In this document: positions 16,994 to 25,869 of the stretch, piece after piece
How positions within the stretch are numbered: the stretch's first letter is position 1
Layout: each line of letters begins with the position of its first letter
Assembly (NCBI GenBank): GCA_016789305.1
Contig: JAEURJ010000009.1
Span: forward strand, 356,012 to 420,011
Reading direction: 5' to 3'
Source: Anaerolineales bacterium
Lineage (GTDB): Bacteria > Chloroflexota > Anaerolineae > Anaerolineales > Villigracilaceae
DNA length: 64,000 bases
The notes under the pieces: generated by a model
Told to the model about the DNA's origin: nothing
Database searches by the model: none
Seen by the model: the letters and a program-made list of their open reading frames with translations, nothing else
Made by a program: the position numbers and the translations under genes

Positions 16994-18001
16994 ATGAAAA
17001 ATCAATCGCTCCCCGAATTTTTCGACTCTTCGAAAGTTGGCAACATCTGGAAAGTGGATTATGCCGCCCGTGCCGAAGACGCCCGCAAATATGCGCTTCA
17101 ACACGACCTGAAACCTGCCTCTGCTTCGAAAAAAAAGATCTCACTTTTGGTGATCGATGCACAAAACACATTCTGCGTCCCCGGCTTTGAATTGTTCGTC
17201 GGTGGCCGCAGCGGACGTGGCGCAGTGGACGATAATGTTCGGCTGTGTGAATTCATTTATCGCAACCTTGGCACGCTCACCCACATCACTGCCACCATGG
17301 ACACCCACACGGCCCAACAAATCTTTCACCCCATCTTCTTCGTGGATAAGGATGGCAATCATCCCGCTCCCTATACTGATATTCACGCGGAAGAACTTCG
17401 CAGCAATCAATGGACTTTCAACACAGCACTCGCGCCACGCTTTGGCATCGCCCCTGAATATGGTCAGCAGATGATGATCCACTATGCCGAGGTGCTGGAA
17501 AAGAAAGGGAAATACGCGCTCACGATCTGGCCGTATCATGCCATGCTCGGCGGCATCGGGCACGCCCTCGTCCCAGCGTTGGAGGAAGCCATCTTCTTCC
17601 ATTCGATTGCAAGAATTTCCCAGCCTGATTTTGAGATCAAAGGCGATAAACCTCTTACCGAAAATTATTCGGTCATCGGCCCGGAGGTATTGACCGGTCC
17701 CATGGGCGAAACGCTCGGCATTCGTAATCCGAAATTCATTCAGCAACTACAGGAAGTAGACAAACTATACATTGCTGGCCAGGCGAAGAGTCACTGTGTG
17801 GCGTGGACCATTTCTGATTTACTCGAAGATATCCAGGCAACTGATCCAGAGCTTGCAAAGAAAGTGTACTTGCTCGAAGATTGTTCATCAGCGGTGGTCG
17901 TGCCCGGAGTTGTGGACCATACCGATGCGGCGAATGAAGCGTATATCCGCTTTGCAAATGCCGGGATGAAGATTATCAAATCAACCGAAGCAATTTCATA
18001 A
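16994..18001 (+). CDS. Nicotinamidase-like isochorismatase family hydrolase
   Basis: The core is a cysteine hydrolase of the nicotinamidase/isochorismatase fold. Catalytic Asp55 is in LLVIDAQN, the metal-binding Asp and His are in TMDTH (103-105), IWPYH (178-182) matches the conserved WPxH element, and nucleophile Cys268 is in AKSHCVAW. At 335 residues it is longer than typical 200-residue nicotinamidases because of an N-terminal 45 residues and internal insertions. Placed between an NrtR regulator and pncB, it most likely deamidates nicotinamide to nicotinate. The preceding intergenic segment contains an imperfect GGGGGCT/AGCCC palindrome at 16945-16973. Confidence 0.8.
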   Translation: MKNQSLPEFFDSSKVGNIWKVDYAARAEDARKYALQHDLKPASASKKKISLLVIDAQNTFCVPGFELFVGGRSGRGAVDDNVRLCEFIYRNLGTLTHITATMDTHTAQQIFHPIFFVDKDGNHPAPYTDIHAEELRSNQWTFNTALAPRFGIAPEYGQQMMIHYAEVLEKKGKYALTIWPYHAMLGGIGHALVPALEEAIFFHSIARISQPDFEIKGDKPLTENYSVIGPEVLTGPMGETLGIRNPKFIQQLQEVDKLYIAGQAKSHCVAWTISDLLEDIQATDPELAKKVYLLEDCSSAVVVPGVVDHTDAANEAYIRFANAGMKIIKSTEAIS

Positions 18002-18035
18002 ATTTTTATTAATTCCAAAAGAATAGAGAAACGAC

Positions 18036-19379
18036 ATGTCAATTTTTGATGGTAAACGACTGACCAATGAAACATTCAAGCTGGACATCGAACGAATGCG
18101 GCGCGGCTGGTATTCAGACAAGTATTTCGAGAACATCAACCGTATGCTCACTTCTTTATCCAAAGATAAGTACAACTATTCCGGGAAATTCCACAACCTG
18201 CCTAAAGGTATTTCAGCGGAACAGATCGCAGTCGGCGACATCGAAGTGGAAATGCAATGGTTCACGCGCAGAATGGGCAAGACCACCGTGGTGGGCGTGG
18301 ATAAATCGCTTGCGATGCTCAAACATTGCACAGGGTATTTCGATGGCGATAAGTTCGTTGATACTTCAGACAAGATCGAAGTTTGGGCAGTACATGACGG
18401 GACCATCGTCAAATATGAAGGCGACCCGACAAAGATCCAGCCCGTTATTAAAGCACGCGGACGATATCGCGATTTTGCCTTACTTGAAACGCCTACACTT
18501 GGCATCCTCACCCGTTCGAGTCGTGTGGCAACAAATGTATACGAGACGCTGGTCGCCTCACGCGGCAAACCGGTATTATTCTTCCCCGCCCGCTTTGACG
18601 TGCATGAAGTGCAAGCCGGGGATGGGTATGCCTACAACATCGCGTTGCAAAGATTCAACAAGGATTTCGCACAGGAATTGGGTGCCTTTGTCTCCACCGA
18701 TGCACAAGGCGACTGGTGGGGCGGCGCGGGCGGCGGGACGGTCGCCCATGCGGCAATCGCATCCTTCCTTGGCGACACAGCCGAAGCGATGATGCAGTTC
18801 TCGAATATCCTGCCAGCGCACATTCCGCGCATTGCGTTGGTTGATTTCAACAACGATTCGGTGCGCGATTCACTGCGAACTTTGGATGCGATGTTCGCGA
18901 AGTACCGCGAGTTGATGGATGCAGGCAGCAAAGAGGAAGCAGAGAAATACAAATTGTATGGTGTGCGGCTGGATACCGGCGGAAACCTGCGCGATGTTTC
19001 TGTTACACCTCTTGGCGACCCGGCATTGGACCTTGGCGTGAATCCACGGTTGGTATTCAACGTCCGTCAGGGGATCGATCATGCCTGGGAACGCTGGAAC
19101 ATCCCCGACGCATGGAAAGATGCGGCACGTGAATTCTGTCATAATGTGAAGATCGTTGTCTCGGGCGGATTCAACCCGGAGAAAATCCGCAAGTTCGAAA
19201 AACTGGAAGTGCCTGTTGATATTTACGCGGTAGGTTCCTATCTTTTCAACAACAGTAACGGCACATCCACTGATTACACAGCAGATGTGGTGCGCGTAAA
19301 AGTCCATGGCGAATGGATCGACATGGCGAAGGTGGGACGAAAAGTTGGGGATAATGAAAATTTGGAACGGGTCTGGTAA
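18036..19379 (+). CDS. pncB: Nicotinate phosphoribosyltransferase
   Basis: The 447-residue protein matches nicotinate phosphoribosyltransferases, which make nicotinate mononucleotide from nicotinate, PRPP and ATP. Recognisable blocks are YSDKYFENI near the start, LETPTLGILTRSS, VRLDTGGNL and VVSGGFNPEKI, the last two forming the phosphate-binding part of the barrel. It lies 34 bases after the nicotinamidase-like gene in the NrtR operon and ends in a strong terminator. The product is the substrate of NadD, encoded at 162-773, so salvage and the downstream adenylyltransferase are both in this window. Confidence 0.92.
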   Translation: MSIFDGKRLTNETFKLDIERMRRGWYSDKYFENINRMLTSLSKDKYNYSGKFHNLPKGISAEQIAVGDIEVEMQWFTRRMGKTTVVGVDKSLAMLKHCTGYFDGDKFVDTSDKIEVWAVHDGTIVKYEGDPTKIQPVIKARGRYRDFALLETPTLGILTRSSRVATNVYETLVASRGKPVLFFPARFDVHEVQAGDGYAYNIALQRFNKDFAQELGAFVSTDAQGDWWGGAGGGTVAHAAIASFLGDTAEAMMQFSNILPAHIPRIALVDFNNDSVRDSLRTLDAMFAKYRELMDAGSKEEAEKYKLYGVRLDTGGNLRDVSVTPLGDPALDLGVNPRLVFNVRQGIDHAWERWNIPDAWKDAAREFCHNVKIVVSGGFNPEKIRKFEKLEVPVDIYAVGSYLFNNSNGTSTDYTADVVRVKVHGEWIDMAKVGRKVGDNENLERVW

Positions 19380-19382
19380 AGG

Positions 19383-19412
19383 AAAACGGCGGAGACATTC
19401 CGCCGTTTTTTA
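19383..19412. terminator. Bidirectional terminator between pncB and pstB
   Basis: AAAACGGCGGA and TCCGCCGTTTT form an 11-bp stem with a 5-base loop and T/A tracts on both sides. Confidence 0.92.
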
Positions 19413-20171
19413 TTATCCAAATCTGCCCATGATGTAATCTTCGGTCTTCCTTTGTTTCGGTGCGGTGAACATTTTTCTACCGTCATCATATTCGATTAAT
19501 TCCCCGGTCAAAAAGAAGGCTGCATAATCCGCAGTACGCGCAGCTTGCTGTACAGAATGCGGCACGAGAATCACCGTATATTCCTTTTTCAATTCAAGCA
19601 GGGCAGCCTCGACTTTTCCCGTGGAGATCGGGTCCAGGCCGGAAGTAGGTTCATCCAGCAAAATAATTTCGGGTTGCAACGCAAGCACACGCGCAAGGCA
19701 TACACGCTGCTGCTGCCCGCCAGATAAAGCAACCGCGGGATCATCCAAGCGGTCCTTCACTTCATCCCAAATTGCGGCAAGCTTTAAACTTCGTTCCACA
19801 GCTTCATCCAATTTCGATTTTCGTTTTTCACCGGCAAGCTCCAAGCCGTAGATCACATTCTCGCGAATGCTCATTGGCAACGGAACAGGGCGTGCAAACA
19901 CCATGCCCACCTTGCGGCGCAGCGCAACCACATCCACTTTGGGATCGAGGATGTTTTCCCCATCGATCAGGATTTGACCCGAACTGGCCTTCACCTCTGT
20001 GAGATCATTCAGCCGATTCAAACAGCGCAACAAAGTTGATTTTCCGCCTCCGGCTGGACCGAACAAAACTGTCACAGCGTTCTGGCGAATTCCCATGCTG
20101 ACATTACGCAATGACTCGGTGCCGTCGGAGTATTGCAGGGACAAATTTTCGATAACGATCTTATCTACCAT
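19413..20171 (-). CDS. pstB: Phosphate ABC transporter ATPase, copy 1 (atypical Q-loop)
   Basis: A 252-residue PstB-type ATPase with Walker [10 protein letters not shown], signature ALSGGQQQR, Walker [12 protein letters not shown] and switch histidine in VPHSV. The Q-loop reads [10 protein letters not shown], whereas PstB proteins usually have FQKPNPFP, so the conserved Gln that contacts the magnesium and the permease is replaced by Ala. It overlaps pstA by 7 bases and is the last gene of pstSCAB cluster 1. A divergent second pstB stands just beyond pstS of the same cluster. Confidence 0.85.
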   Translation of the reverse strand: MVDKIVIENLSLQYSDGTESLRNVSMGIRQNAVTVLFGPAGGGKSTLLRCLNRLNDLTEVKASSGQILIDGENILDPKVDVVALRRKVGMVFARPVPLPMSIRENVIYGLELAGEKRKSKLDEAVERSLKLAAIWDEVKDRLDDPAVALSGGQQQRVCLARVLALQPEIILLDEPTSGLDPISTGKVEAALLELKKEYTVILVPHSVQQAARTADYAAFFLTGELIEYDDGRKMFTAPKQRKTEDYIMGRFG

Positions 20172-21028
20172 TGCCGCCTCGCTCGCGCACGGGAACGGAT
20201 CACAGTGGCAACGACATTCATGGTCAACACAAAAACGAGAAGCACCAATGCTGTGCCATATTGAATTTGAATCGGCATTTCAGGAACCTGAGTGGAAATG
20301 ACAAACAAGTGATAAGGTAGCGCCATGGTCGCATCGAACGGCGAGCCCGGTAAGCGCGGAAGAAAAAACGCCGCGCCTGTAAAAAGGATGGGAGCGGTCT
20401 CCCCGGCGGCACGTTCCAAACCGAGAATAACTCCGGTGAGAATGCCAGGCAGCGCTTCCTTCAACACAATGCGGCGGATGGTTTGCCACCTTGTTGCGCC
20501 AAGGGAAATACTGACTGTACGAAAGGATTGCGGCACGGAGCGCAGCGACTCTTCCGCAGTGCTGATGATAACGGGCAACGTCATGATCGAAAGCGTGAGC
20601 GATGCGGCCAAGATGGATGTGCCAAACTGCAAAAAGAGCACGAACAATCCAAGTCCAAACAAACCATATACGACAGATGGAATACCTGCTAAGTTAATGA
20701 TCGCCAGGCGAATAAGACGAGTCAGGCGATTTTCCTTTGCATATTCAGCAAGATAAATGGCGGCGGCAATTCCCAAAGGCACTGAAAAGATCGCAGTTCC
20801 AATCGTGAGATATAAAGTTCCAATGATGGCAGGCAAAATTCCGCCCGCGCGCATTCCATCATGTGGAAAACCCGTCAGGAATTCCCATGAAACAGCCGAG
20901 CCACCCTTGAAGAGAATGAAGATGACCGTACCAACAATGGGAAGCACAGTAACCACAGCCATTAACGTGATGAGGCTGAAACCGATCCGTTGCACGGTGT
21001 GACGATTACGGGCAAATAATTTCATCAT
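20165..21028 (-). CDS. pstA: Phosphate ABC transporter permease PstA, copy 1
   Basis: A 287-residue permease with six predicted membrane helices and the EAA-type cytoplasmic loop ([20 protein letters not shown]) that docks on the ATPase. The pattern [18 protein letters not shown] and [18 protein letters not shown] is typical of PstA. It begins with two consecutive ATG codons, 6 bases after pstC ends, and overlaps pstB. It would form the membrane channel with PstC copy 1. Confidence 0.9.
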   Translation of the reverse strand: MMKLFARNRHTVQRIGFSLITLMAVVTVLPIVGTVIFILFKGGSAVSWEFLTGFPHDGMRAGGILPAIIGTLYLTIGTAIFSVPLGIAAAIYLAEYAKENRLTRLIRLAIINLAGIPSVVYGLFGLGLFVLFLQFGTSILAASLTLSIMTLPVIISTAEESLRSVPQSFRTVSISLGATRWQTIRRIVLKEALPGILTGVILGLERAAGETAPILFTGAAFFLPRLPGSPFDATMALPYHLFVISTQVPEMPIQIQYGTALVLLVFVLTMNVVATVIRSRARARRQW

Positions 21029-21034
21029 GATAAA

Positions 21035-21931
21035 TTACGAGAGAATTCTCTCCGCCCTTTTCTTTGCACGAAAAACAACCGTGGATGCAATCACATTGAC
21101 GATCAGCGAGATCAGGAACAAGACCATACCGATGAAGAACAACACGTGATAATGCGTACTGCCGTTCGCCACCTCCCCCATCTCTGCGGCGATGGTCGCA
21201 GTCATCGTGCGGACCGGGGAGAACAAACTCCCTAATTTGATCGCCAACACCGGCGCGTTGCCGGTCACCATCATCACGGTCATTGTTTCGCCGATGGCAC
21301 GTCCCACACCGAGCATGATGGCAGTCAACACGCCGGATTTTGCGGCAGGCAAGGTTACCCGCCAGATCGTCTGCCAGTTGGTGGCGCCCAAAGCCCACGC
21401 GCCTTCACGATAGGCACGCGGAACTGCATCCAAGGCATCTTCGGCGACGGATACAACCGTGGGCACGGCGATCCCGCCTAAAAGCAGCGATCCTGTAAAC
21501 GCGGTCAGACCCGTTGGCAGGTCCAGAAAGACGCGCAGATAAGGTGAGACCACGAGAATGCCAAGAAATCCCAACACGACCGAGGGAAGTCCACCAAGCA
21601 ATTCCACAAGTGGCTTGAGAATCTCACGCATCCAACGTGGCGCGATTTCAGAAATATACACGGCGGTGCCGATCCCAAACGGAACAGCGATCAATGCCGC
21701 ACCGAGAGTCACGATCAACGAACCCGTGATCAACGGCAGAATGCCGAAATAACTTTCAATCGGATACCAGCGAACACCCATCAGAGAGGAAGTATCCACT
21801 TCGCTGATCGTAGGAAGGCCTTCGCGCAGCAGAAAGAAAAAGATCAGCAGTACAAACAAGACTGCCGAATAACCGGAAGTTTGTATCAACCGGGTGATGA
21901 TGAACTCACGAAAGGATAGCGATTTTTCCAT
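21035..21931 (-). CDS. pstC: Phosphate ABC transporter permease PstC, copy 1
   Basis: A 298-residue six-helix permease. ISEIAPRWMREILKPLVELL followed by GGLPSVVLGFLGI is the PstC hallmark, and the docking loop is ALGATNWQTIWRVTLP. It is separated from pstS by only 30 bases that hold a GC-rich hairpin, and from pstA by 6 bases, so the order is pstS-pstC-pstA-pstB. Confidence 0.92.
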   Translation of the reverse strand: MEKSLSFREFIITRLIQTSGYSAVLFVLLIFFFLLREGLPTISEVDTSSLMGVRWYPIESYFGILPLITGSLIVTLGAALIAVPFGIGTAVYISEIAPRWMREILKPLVELLGGLPSVVLGFLGILVVSPYLRVFLDLPTGLTAFTGSLLLGGIAVPTVVSVAEDALDAVPRAYREGAWALGATNWQTIWRVTLPAAKSGVLTAIMLGVGRAIGETMTVMMVTGNAPVLAIKLGSLFSPVRTMTATIAAEMGEVANGSTHYHVLFFIGMVLFLISLIVNVIASTVVFRAKKRAERILS

Positions 21932-21936
21932 ACAGC

Positions 21937-21957
21937 TCCCGCGGGGGCGGCCCCCGC
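21937..21957 (-). other. Intercistronic hairpin between pstS and pstC, cluster 1
   Basis: GCGGGGGC and GCCCCCGC pair with a single central base. There is no T run, so it is more likely an mRNA processing or stability element than a terminator, allowing more pstS than permease to be made. Confidence 0.5.
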
Positions 21958-21961
21958 CAAG

Positions 21962-22843
21962 TTATTTTATGGCAGGTACAAAACCCAGATCGGCGACGAT
22001 CTGCTGCGCTTCATCGGAAAGGATCCAATCAAGATATTCCTTGATGATTCCGGTGGGTTCGCCATTGGTATACATATAAAGATCACGCGCAACGGCATAG
22101 GATTTGTCATTGACTGTTTCAATTGAAGGCAACACATACTCCCCGCCGGCTTCTTTTGCGATCGCGATCATCTTCAAATCATCGGGAACATAGCCGAGAC
22201 CGTCATAACCGATGGCATTCGGATTGTCGCGCACTTCGGAAATAATCCCCTCGGAGGACGGCAACAGCAATGTGTCTGTGGAGAATAGGGTTTTGTCTTC
22301 CTTGCTTCCCAAACGCAAAACAGTTTCCAGAAAATAAACATGCGTGCCGGAATTGGTTTCGCGTGAAAGTTTTACAATGGGTCGATCTTCGCCGCCCACC
22401 TCGGTCCAGTTTGTGATCTTGCCGCTGTAAATATCGGAAATTTGTTGAAGCGTCAATTCATTCACCGGGTTTTCAGGGTTCACGATCACAGCAATCGCAT
22501 CGCGCGCAATGATATGTTCAACGGGTTCCACGCCTTTCGATTGCGCTTCGGCAATTTCCTCTTCCTTGATCTTGCGGGATGCATTCGCAATATCCACCGT
22601 GTTATTGATCAACGCTGCAATTCCCGTACCGGAACCACCGCCTGTGACGGAAATTCGAACGTCCGCATGCTCGCCTTGATATTTTTCCGCCCAAGCCAGC
22701 GCCAGGTTGACAATGGTATCCGAGCCCTTATTTTCGATATATTGAGCCGATGAATCAGAAGCGGCACCTGAACCGTTGGAATCAGTGCCGCAGGATGTAA
22801 ACAGAAAAGACAACAACAGGAAGCAGACAAGTACGCGTTTCAT
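21962..22843 (-). CDS. pstS: Phosphate-binding lipoprotein PstS, copy 1
   Basis: The signal peptide ends in a lipobox (LFTSC), so the protein is membrane-anchored outside the cell. The mature domain has the phosphate-binding motifs of PstS-like proteins: GSDTIVN, TGGGSGTGI, ANASRKI and SRETNSGTHVYF. The 293-residue length is normal. A consensus TATAAT lies 8 bases before the ATG with no ribosome binding site, suggesting a leaderless mRNA. No TTAA-type Pho box array is visible upstream, unlike pstS copy 2, so this cluster may be regulated differently. Confidence 0.9.
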   Translation of the reverse strand: MKRVLVCFLLLSFLFTSCGTDSNGSGAASDSSAQYIENKGSDTIVNLALAWAEKYQGEHADVRISVTGGGSGTGIAALINNTVDIANASRKIKEEEIAEAQSKGVEPVEHIIARDAIAVIVNPENPVNELTLQQISDIYSGKITNWTEVGGEDRPIVKLSRETNSGTHVYFLETVLRLGSKEDKTLFSTDTLLLPSSEGIISEVRDNPNAIGYDGLGYVPDDLKMIAIAKEAGGEYVLPSIETVNDKSYAVARDLYMYTNGEPTGIIKEYLDWILSDEAQQIVADLGFVPAIK

Positions 22844-22851
22844 CGCCGCGA

Positions 22852-22857
22852 ATTATA
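22852..22857 (-). promoter_or_regulatory. -10 hexamer of pstS copy 1
   Basis: TATAAT on the minus strand ends 8 bases before the ATG at 22843. The -35 region is not recognisable. Confidence 0.6.
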
Positions 22858-22934
22858 CCGCCTCACACTTGCTGAAAGCTGATTCTGTTTCGACATTTTT
22901 CACCCAAACAGGTGGGGATGCTTCAACCTTTCTT

Positions 22935-22943
22935 TGATAAAAT
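22935..22943 (+). promoter_or_regulatory. Extended -10 of the divergent pstB
   Basis: TGATAAAAT (TG-n-TAAAAT) ends 6 bases before the ATG at 22950. No ribosome binding site is present, so this mRNA is probably leaderless as well. Confidence 0.5.
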
Positions 22944-22949
22944 CATTCC

Positions 22950-23708
22950 ATGACTACAGAACAGTTTGCTTTCTCGGTCCAGAACCTGGATTTTTATTAC
23001 GGCAAGTCAAAAGCGTTATCCGACATCAACCTCAACATCCTGCCACAACAAGTGACAGCGCTCATCGGCCCTTCCGGCTGCGGAAAATCCACCTTTCTGC
23101 GATGTCTCAACCGCATGAATGACACCATCTCCGGCACACGCGTGGATGGGAAAATTTTGCTCAATGGCAAAGATATCTACAGTCCGGATATGGATGTGGT
23201 CACCCTGCGCCAGCGTGTGGGCATGGTGTTCCAGAAACCGAATCCGTTTCCGCAGTCCATTTACGACAACGTTGCATTTGGTCCGCGTGTAATGGGCATG
23301 GATGTTAACATGGATGAAGTGGTGGAGAAAAGCCTGGTCGCCGCCGCATTATGGGATGAAGTGAAAGACGATCTGAAATCCGATGCCATGGGATTATCCC
23401 TCGGCCAGCAGCAACGCTTGTGCATCGCCCGCGTCATCGCAGTACAGCCCGAAGTCATCCTCATGGACGAATCCACCTCAGCGCTTGACCCCATCGCCAC
23501 CCTGCGTGTGGAAGAGTTGATCGCAGACTTAAAAAAGGATTACACTATTGTCATCGTTACCCATAATATGCAGCAAGCCGCGCGCGTTTCCGATCATACC
23601 GGCTTGTTCTGGCTTGGTGAATTGGTTGAGTTCGCACCCACCACACAAATGTTCACCAACCCAAAGGAAGAATTAACGGAATCCTACATCACAGGCAGAA
23701 TGGGATAA
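22950..23708 (+). CDS. pstB: Phosphate ABC transporter ATPase, copy 2 (atypical signature)
   Basis: A 252-residue PstB with canonical Walker [11 protein letters not shown]-loop VFQKPNPFP and switch histidine in VTHNM. The signature motif reads GLSLGQQQR, a Gly to Leu change in LSGGQ, and the Walker B tail is [10 protein letters not shown], Ser replacing Pro. It stands alone and divergent from pstSCAB cluster 1, whose own PstB has the opposite defect (altered Q-loop, normal signature). A shared terminator separates it from phoU. It may pair with the copy-1 ATPase or serve either permease (inference). Confidence 0.85.
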   Translation: MTTEQFAFSVQNLDFYYGKSKALSDINLNILPQQVTALIGPSGCGKSTFLRCLNRMNDTISGTRVDGKILLNGKDIYSPDMDVVTLRQRVGMVFQKPNPFPQSIYDNVAFGPRVMGMDVNMDEVVEKSLVAAALWDEVKDDLKSDAMGLSLGQQQRLCIARVIAVQPEVILMDESTSALDPIATLRVEELIADLKKDYTIVIVTHNMQQAARVSDHTGLFWLGELVEFAPTTQMFTNPKEELTESYITGRMG

Positions 23709-23722
23709 GCACTCTTTAAACA

Positions 23723-23758
23723 AAAAGTGGATGCAGAAAAATCTGCATCCACTTTTTT
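23723..23758. terminator. Bidirectional terminator between pstB copy 2 and phoU
   Basis: AAAAAGTGGATGCAG and CTGCATCCACTTTTT form a perfect 15-bp stem around a 6-base loop. Confidence 0.95.
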
Positions 23759-23772
23759 AATTCCAATCAACT

Positions 23773-24462
23773 TTACTTCTCGTGCTTCTTCCAAAATTCA
23801 TCGTCACTGGATTTGATCTCGCCGAATTCACCGGTGGCGATAAAGACGGTGCGCTCGCAAATATTCGTCACACGGTCTGCAACGCGCTCGAGGTTATGGC
23901 CCACCCACAACAGCCAGTTCGCACGCTCAATCGAACGCGGGTCTTGAATGATGATCAACATCAATTCATGATAGATCTGGTTATACAACGCATCCACCTC
24001 ATCATCTTCGACGGGAATGGACTTTGCAGCCTCCACATCTTCATTGATAAAAGCGGAGAGGGCTCGATGCAGCATATCTGTGCCTTTTTGCGCCATACGC
24101 GGAATATCGATCAACGGCTTGAGCAAAGGCTCTTCCCCCATGCGGATGTTGATGTTCGCGATGCCTTTGGCATAGTCACCCATGCGCTCCAGCTCCGAAA
24201 TGATCTCCATGGTCGAGGCCAGTAAACGCAAATCATGCGCCATCGGCTGTTGGGTGGCGATCAATACCATTAATTGATTCTCGATGGCAAAGCGTTTCTT
24301 GTTGATCTCGCGATCTTCGGCAATAATGCGTTCAGCAGCCTTGATATCGCGTTTCTTCAACGCCTCCACCGAACCGATGATGGCATGTTCCACCATCGAA
24401 CCAAGCAGAATGACTTCATCTTTGACTTGCTGAATTTCGCTCTCAAAAGTTTTACGGATCAT
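23773..24462 (-). CDS. phoU: Phosphate signalling protein PhoU, copy 1
   Basis: PhoU links Pst transporter activity to the PhoR kinase and keeps the Pho regulon off when phosphate is ample. The two three-helix repeats are visible; each carries the metal-binding pattern, ELERMGDYAKGI in the first and NLERVADRVTNICERTVF in the second. I placed the start at 24462 (229 residues), which has GAGGAAATT just upstream; the open frame extends further without signals. It is the last gene of the pstSCAB-arsC-phoU unit. Confidence 0.93.
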   Translation of the reverse strand: MIRKTFESEIQQVKDEVILLGSMVEHAIIGSVEALKKRDIKAAERIIAEDREINKKRFAIENQLMVLIATQQPMAHDLRLLASTMEIISELERMGDYAKGIANINIRMGEEPLLKPLIDIPRMAQKGTDMLHRALSAFINEDVEAAKSIPVEDDEVDALYNQIYHELMLIIIQDPRSIERANWLLWVGHNLERVADRVTNICERTVFIATGEFGEIKSSDDEFWKKHEK

Positions 24463-24494
24463 AATTTCCTCTTTTGGTATTTTACACCCTTCAA

Positions 24495-24950
24495 TTACTT
24501 CTGACGATACTCTTTTGGGGTAATGTTCTGCAGGCTCAACCAAACGTGCAGACGATCTTCGATTTGATCGCGTACGCGTCGGGTCAGTGCGAGGCGGCCT
24601 TCATCGTCACCTATAAATTTTGCAGGATCATCGAACGGCCAGTGCTCATGAGTCCCCATGTTCAAAAATACGGCAGGACAATTCTCCTCGGCATCAGCGC
24701 ACACAGTGATGACATGTGCGAAGTGAGTCTTGCCTAAATATTCAGTGACTGATTTGGAGAACTGACCGGACATATTAAGGCCAACCTCACGCATCACATC
24801 CTGGACCTCGGGCAGGATCCTGCCCTTTGGCTCGGTGCCTGCACTGAAAACTTCGAAGTGCTCCCCTGCCAATGCACGCAGGAGTCCTTCGGCCATCTGG
24901 CTGCGCGCGGAGTTGCCGGTGCAAAGAAAAAGAACTTTGGGGTTGTTCAT
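24495..24950 (-). CDS. arsC: Low-molecular-weight phosphatase-type arsenate reductase
   Basis: The 151-residue protein opens with the phosphate-binding loop CTGNSARSQMAEG (C-x5-R) of the tyrosine phosphatase-fold ArsC proteins. A second redox region, ITVCADAEENCPA, supplies the further cysteines used in thioredoxin-coupled arsenate reduction. Arsenate enters through phosphate transporters, so its position between pstB and phoU fits protection against arsenate taken up by the Pst system. No arsR or efflux gene is adjacent. A tyrosine phosphatase role cannot be excluded, but the paired Cys residues favour reductase. Confidence 0.85.
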   Translation of the reverse strand: MNNPKVLFLCTGNSARSQMAEGLLRALAGEHFEVFSAGTEPKGRILPEVQDVMREVGLNMSGQFSKSVTEYLGKTHFAHVITVCADAEENCPAVFLNMGTHEHWPFDDPAKFIGDDEGRLALTRRVRDQIEDRLHVWLSLQNITPKEYRQK

Positions 24951-24969
24951 ATTAATTCCTCTCTCCGTC

Positions 24970-25058
24970 CTGAGCGGAGCCGCAAGCTCTTAAGCGGCGT
25001 AGTCGAAGGACGTGCGCTTCGACTGCGTTCGGGCAAAAGCAGCCCTCTCTCCGCTCAG
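24970..25058. repeat. Dispersed palindromic repeat element, copy A
   Basis: The element is bounded by CTGAGCGGAG and CTCCGCTCAG, a perfect 10-base terminal inverted repeat, and carries internal GGCGTAGTCGAAGGAC-like sequence. It lies between pstB copy 3 and arsC, within the transcript. Related copies are at 30047-30146 and 30645-30776. Confidence 0.7.
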
Positions 25059-25064
25059 CGCGAG

Positions 25065-25847
25065 CTATCCAAACCTTCCCGTCACATAATCTTCCGTGCG
25101 TTTGTCCTTCGGACGGGTGAATATCTTTTTCGTATCATCGAACTCGATCACGCCGCCGGAACGCTGGTCATCGATCATCATCATGGCCGTGTAATCGGAA
25201 GCGCGCGCAGCCTGCTGCATGTTGTGCGTGACGATGATAATGGTGTAGTTCTTCTTCAACTCCTGCATCAACTCCTCAATACGCAGCGTGGAGATCGGGT
25301 CCAGTGCAGAGGCGGGCTCGTCCATCAAAATGATCTCGGGTTGAATTGCAATGGTGCGTGCAATGCACAGACGCTGCTGCTGGCCGCCTGAAAGTTCATA
25401 GGCGCTTTTTTGAAGCAGGTCTTTGACTTCCTCCCACAAAGCTGCACCGCGCAGGGATTGTTCCACGAGTTCATCCATGTTGCCCTTGAAACCGTTGATG
25501 CGCGCGCCCCAGGCAATGTTTTCATAAATGGATTTTGGGAATGGGTTTGGCTTTTGAAAGACCATGCCGATCCTGCGGCGCGCTTCGACCGGGTCAACAT
25601 CTTTGCTATACAGGTTTTGTCCCTGCAAAAGAAGTTCCCCTGTCACACGGCAATTCGGCACAAAGTCATTCATGCGGTTGAAGGAACGAAGCAGCGTGGA
25701 TTTTCCGCAGCCGGAGGGACCGATGATCGCGGTGATCTTTTGCTTCTCCACTTTGACATTCACTCCCTTTACAGCGGTATAACTGCCGTAATGAATGGAA
25801 AGATCGTTGGTTACGATTGCATATTCTGGCTCTACATTATTTTCCAT
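25065..25847 (-). CDS. pstB: Phosphate ABC transporter ATPase, copy 3
   Basis: A 260-residue PstB with every motif canonical: Walker [11 protein letters not shown]-loop VFQKPNPFP, signature ELSGGQQQR, Walker [11 protein letters not shown] and switch histidine VTHNM. It is the ATPase of cluster 2 (pstSCAB-arsC-phoU), which is preceded by a clear Pho box promoter. Cluster 2 is therefore likely the main phosphate-starvation transporter. Confidence 0.95.
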   Translation of the reverse strand: MENNVEPEYAIVTNDLSIHYGSYTAVKGVNVKVEKQKITAIIGPSGCGKSTLLRSFNRMNDFVPNCRVTGELLLQGQNLYSKDVDPVEARRRIGMVFQKPNPFPKSIYENIAWGARINGFKGNMDELVEQSLRGAALWEEVKDLLQKSAYELSGGQQQRLCIARTIAIQPEIILMDEPASALDPISTLRIEELMQELKKNYTIIIVTHNMQQAARASDYTAMMMIDDQRSGGVIEFDDTKKIFTRPKDKRTEDYVTGRFG

Positions 25848-25869
25848 GAGTCACATCCAAGAAATTAAG

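Noticed and set aside
22844..22949. Pho box between pstS copy 1 and the divergent pstB
   Set aside because: No TTAA-like half-sites at 11-bp spacing occur in this interval, in contrast to the pstS copy 2 promoter.
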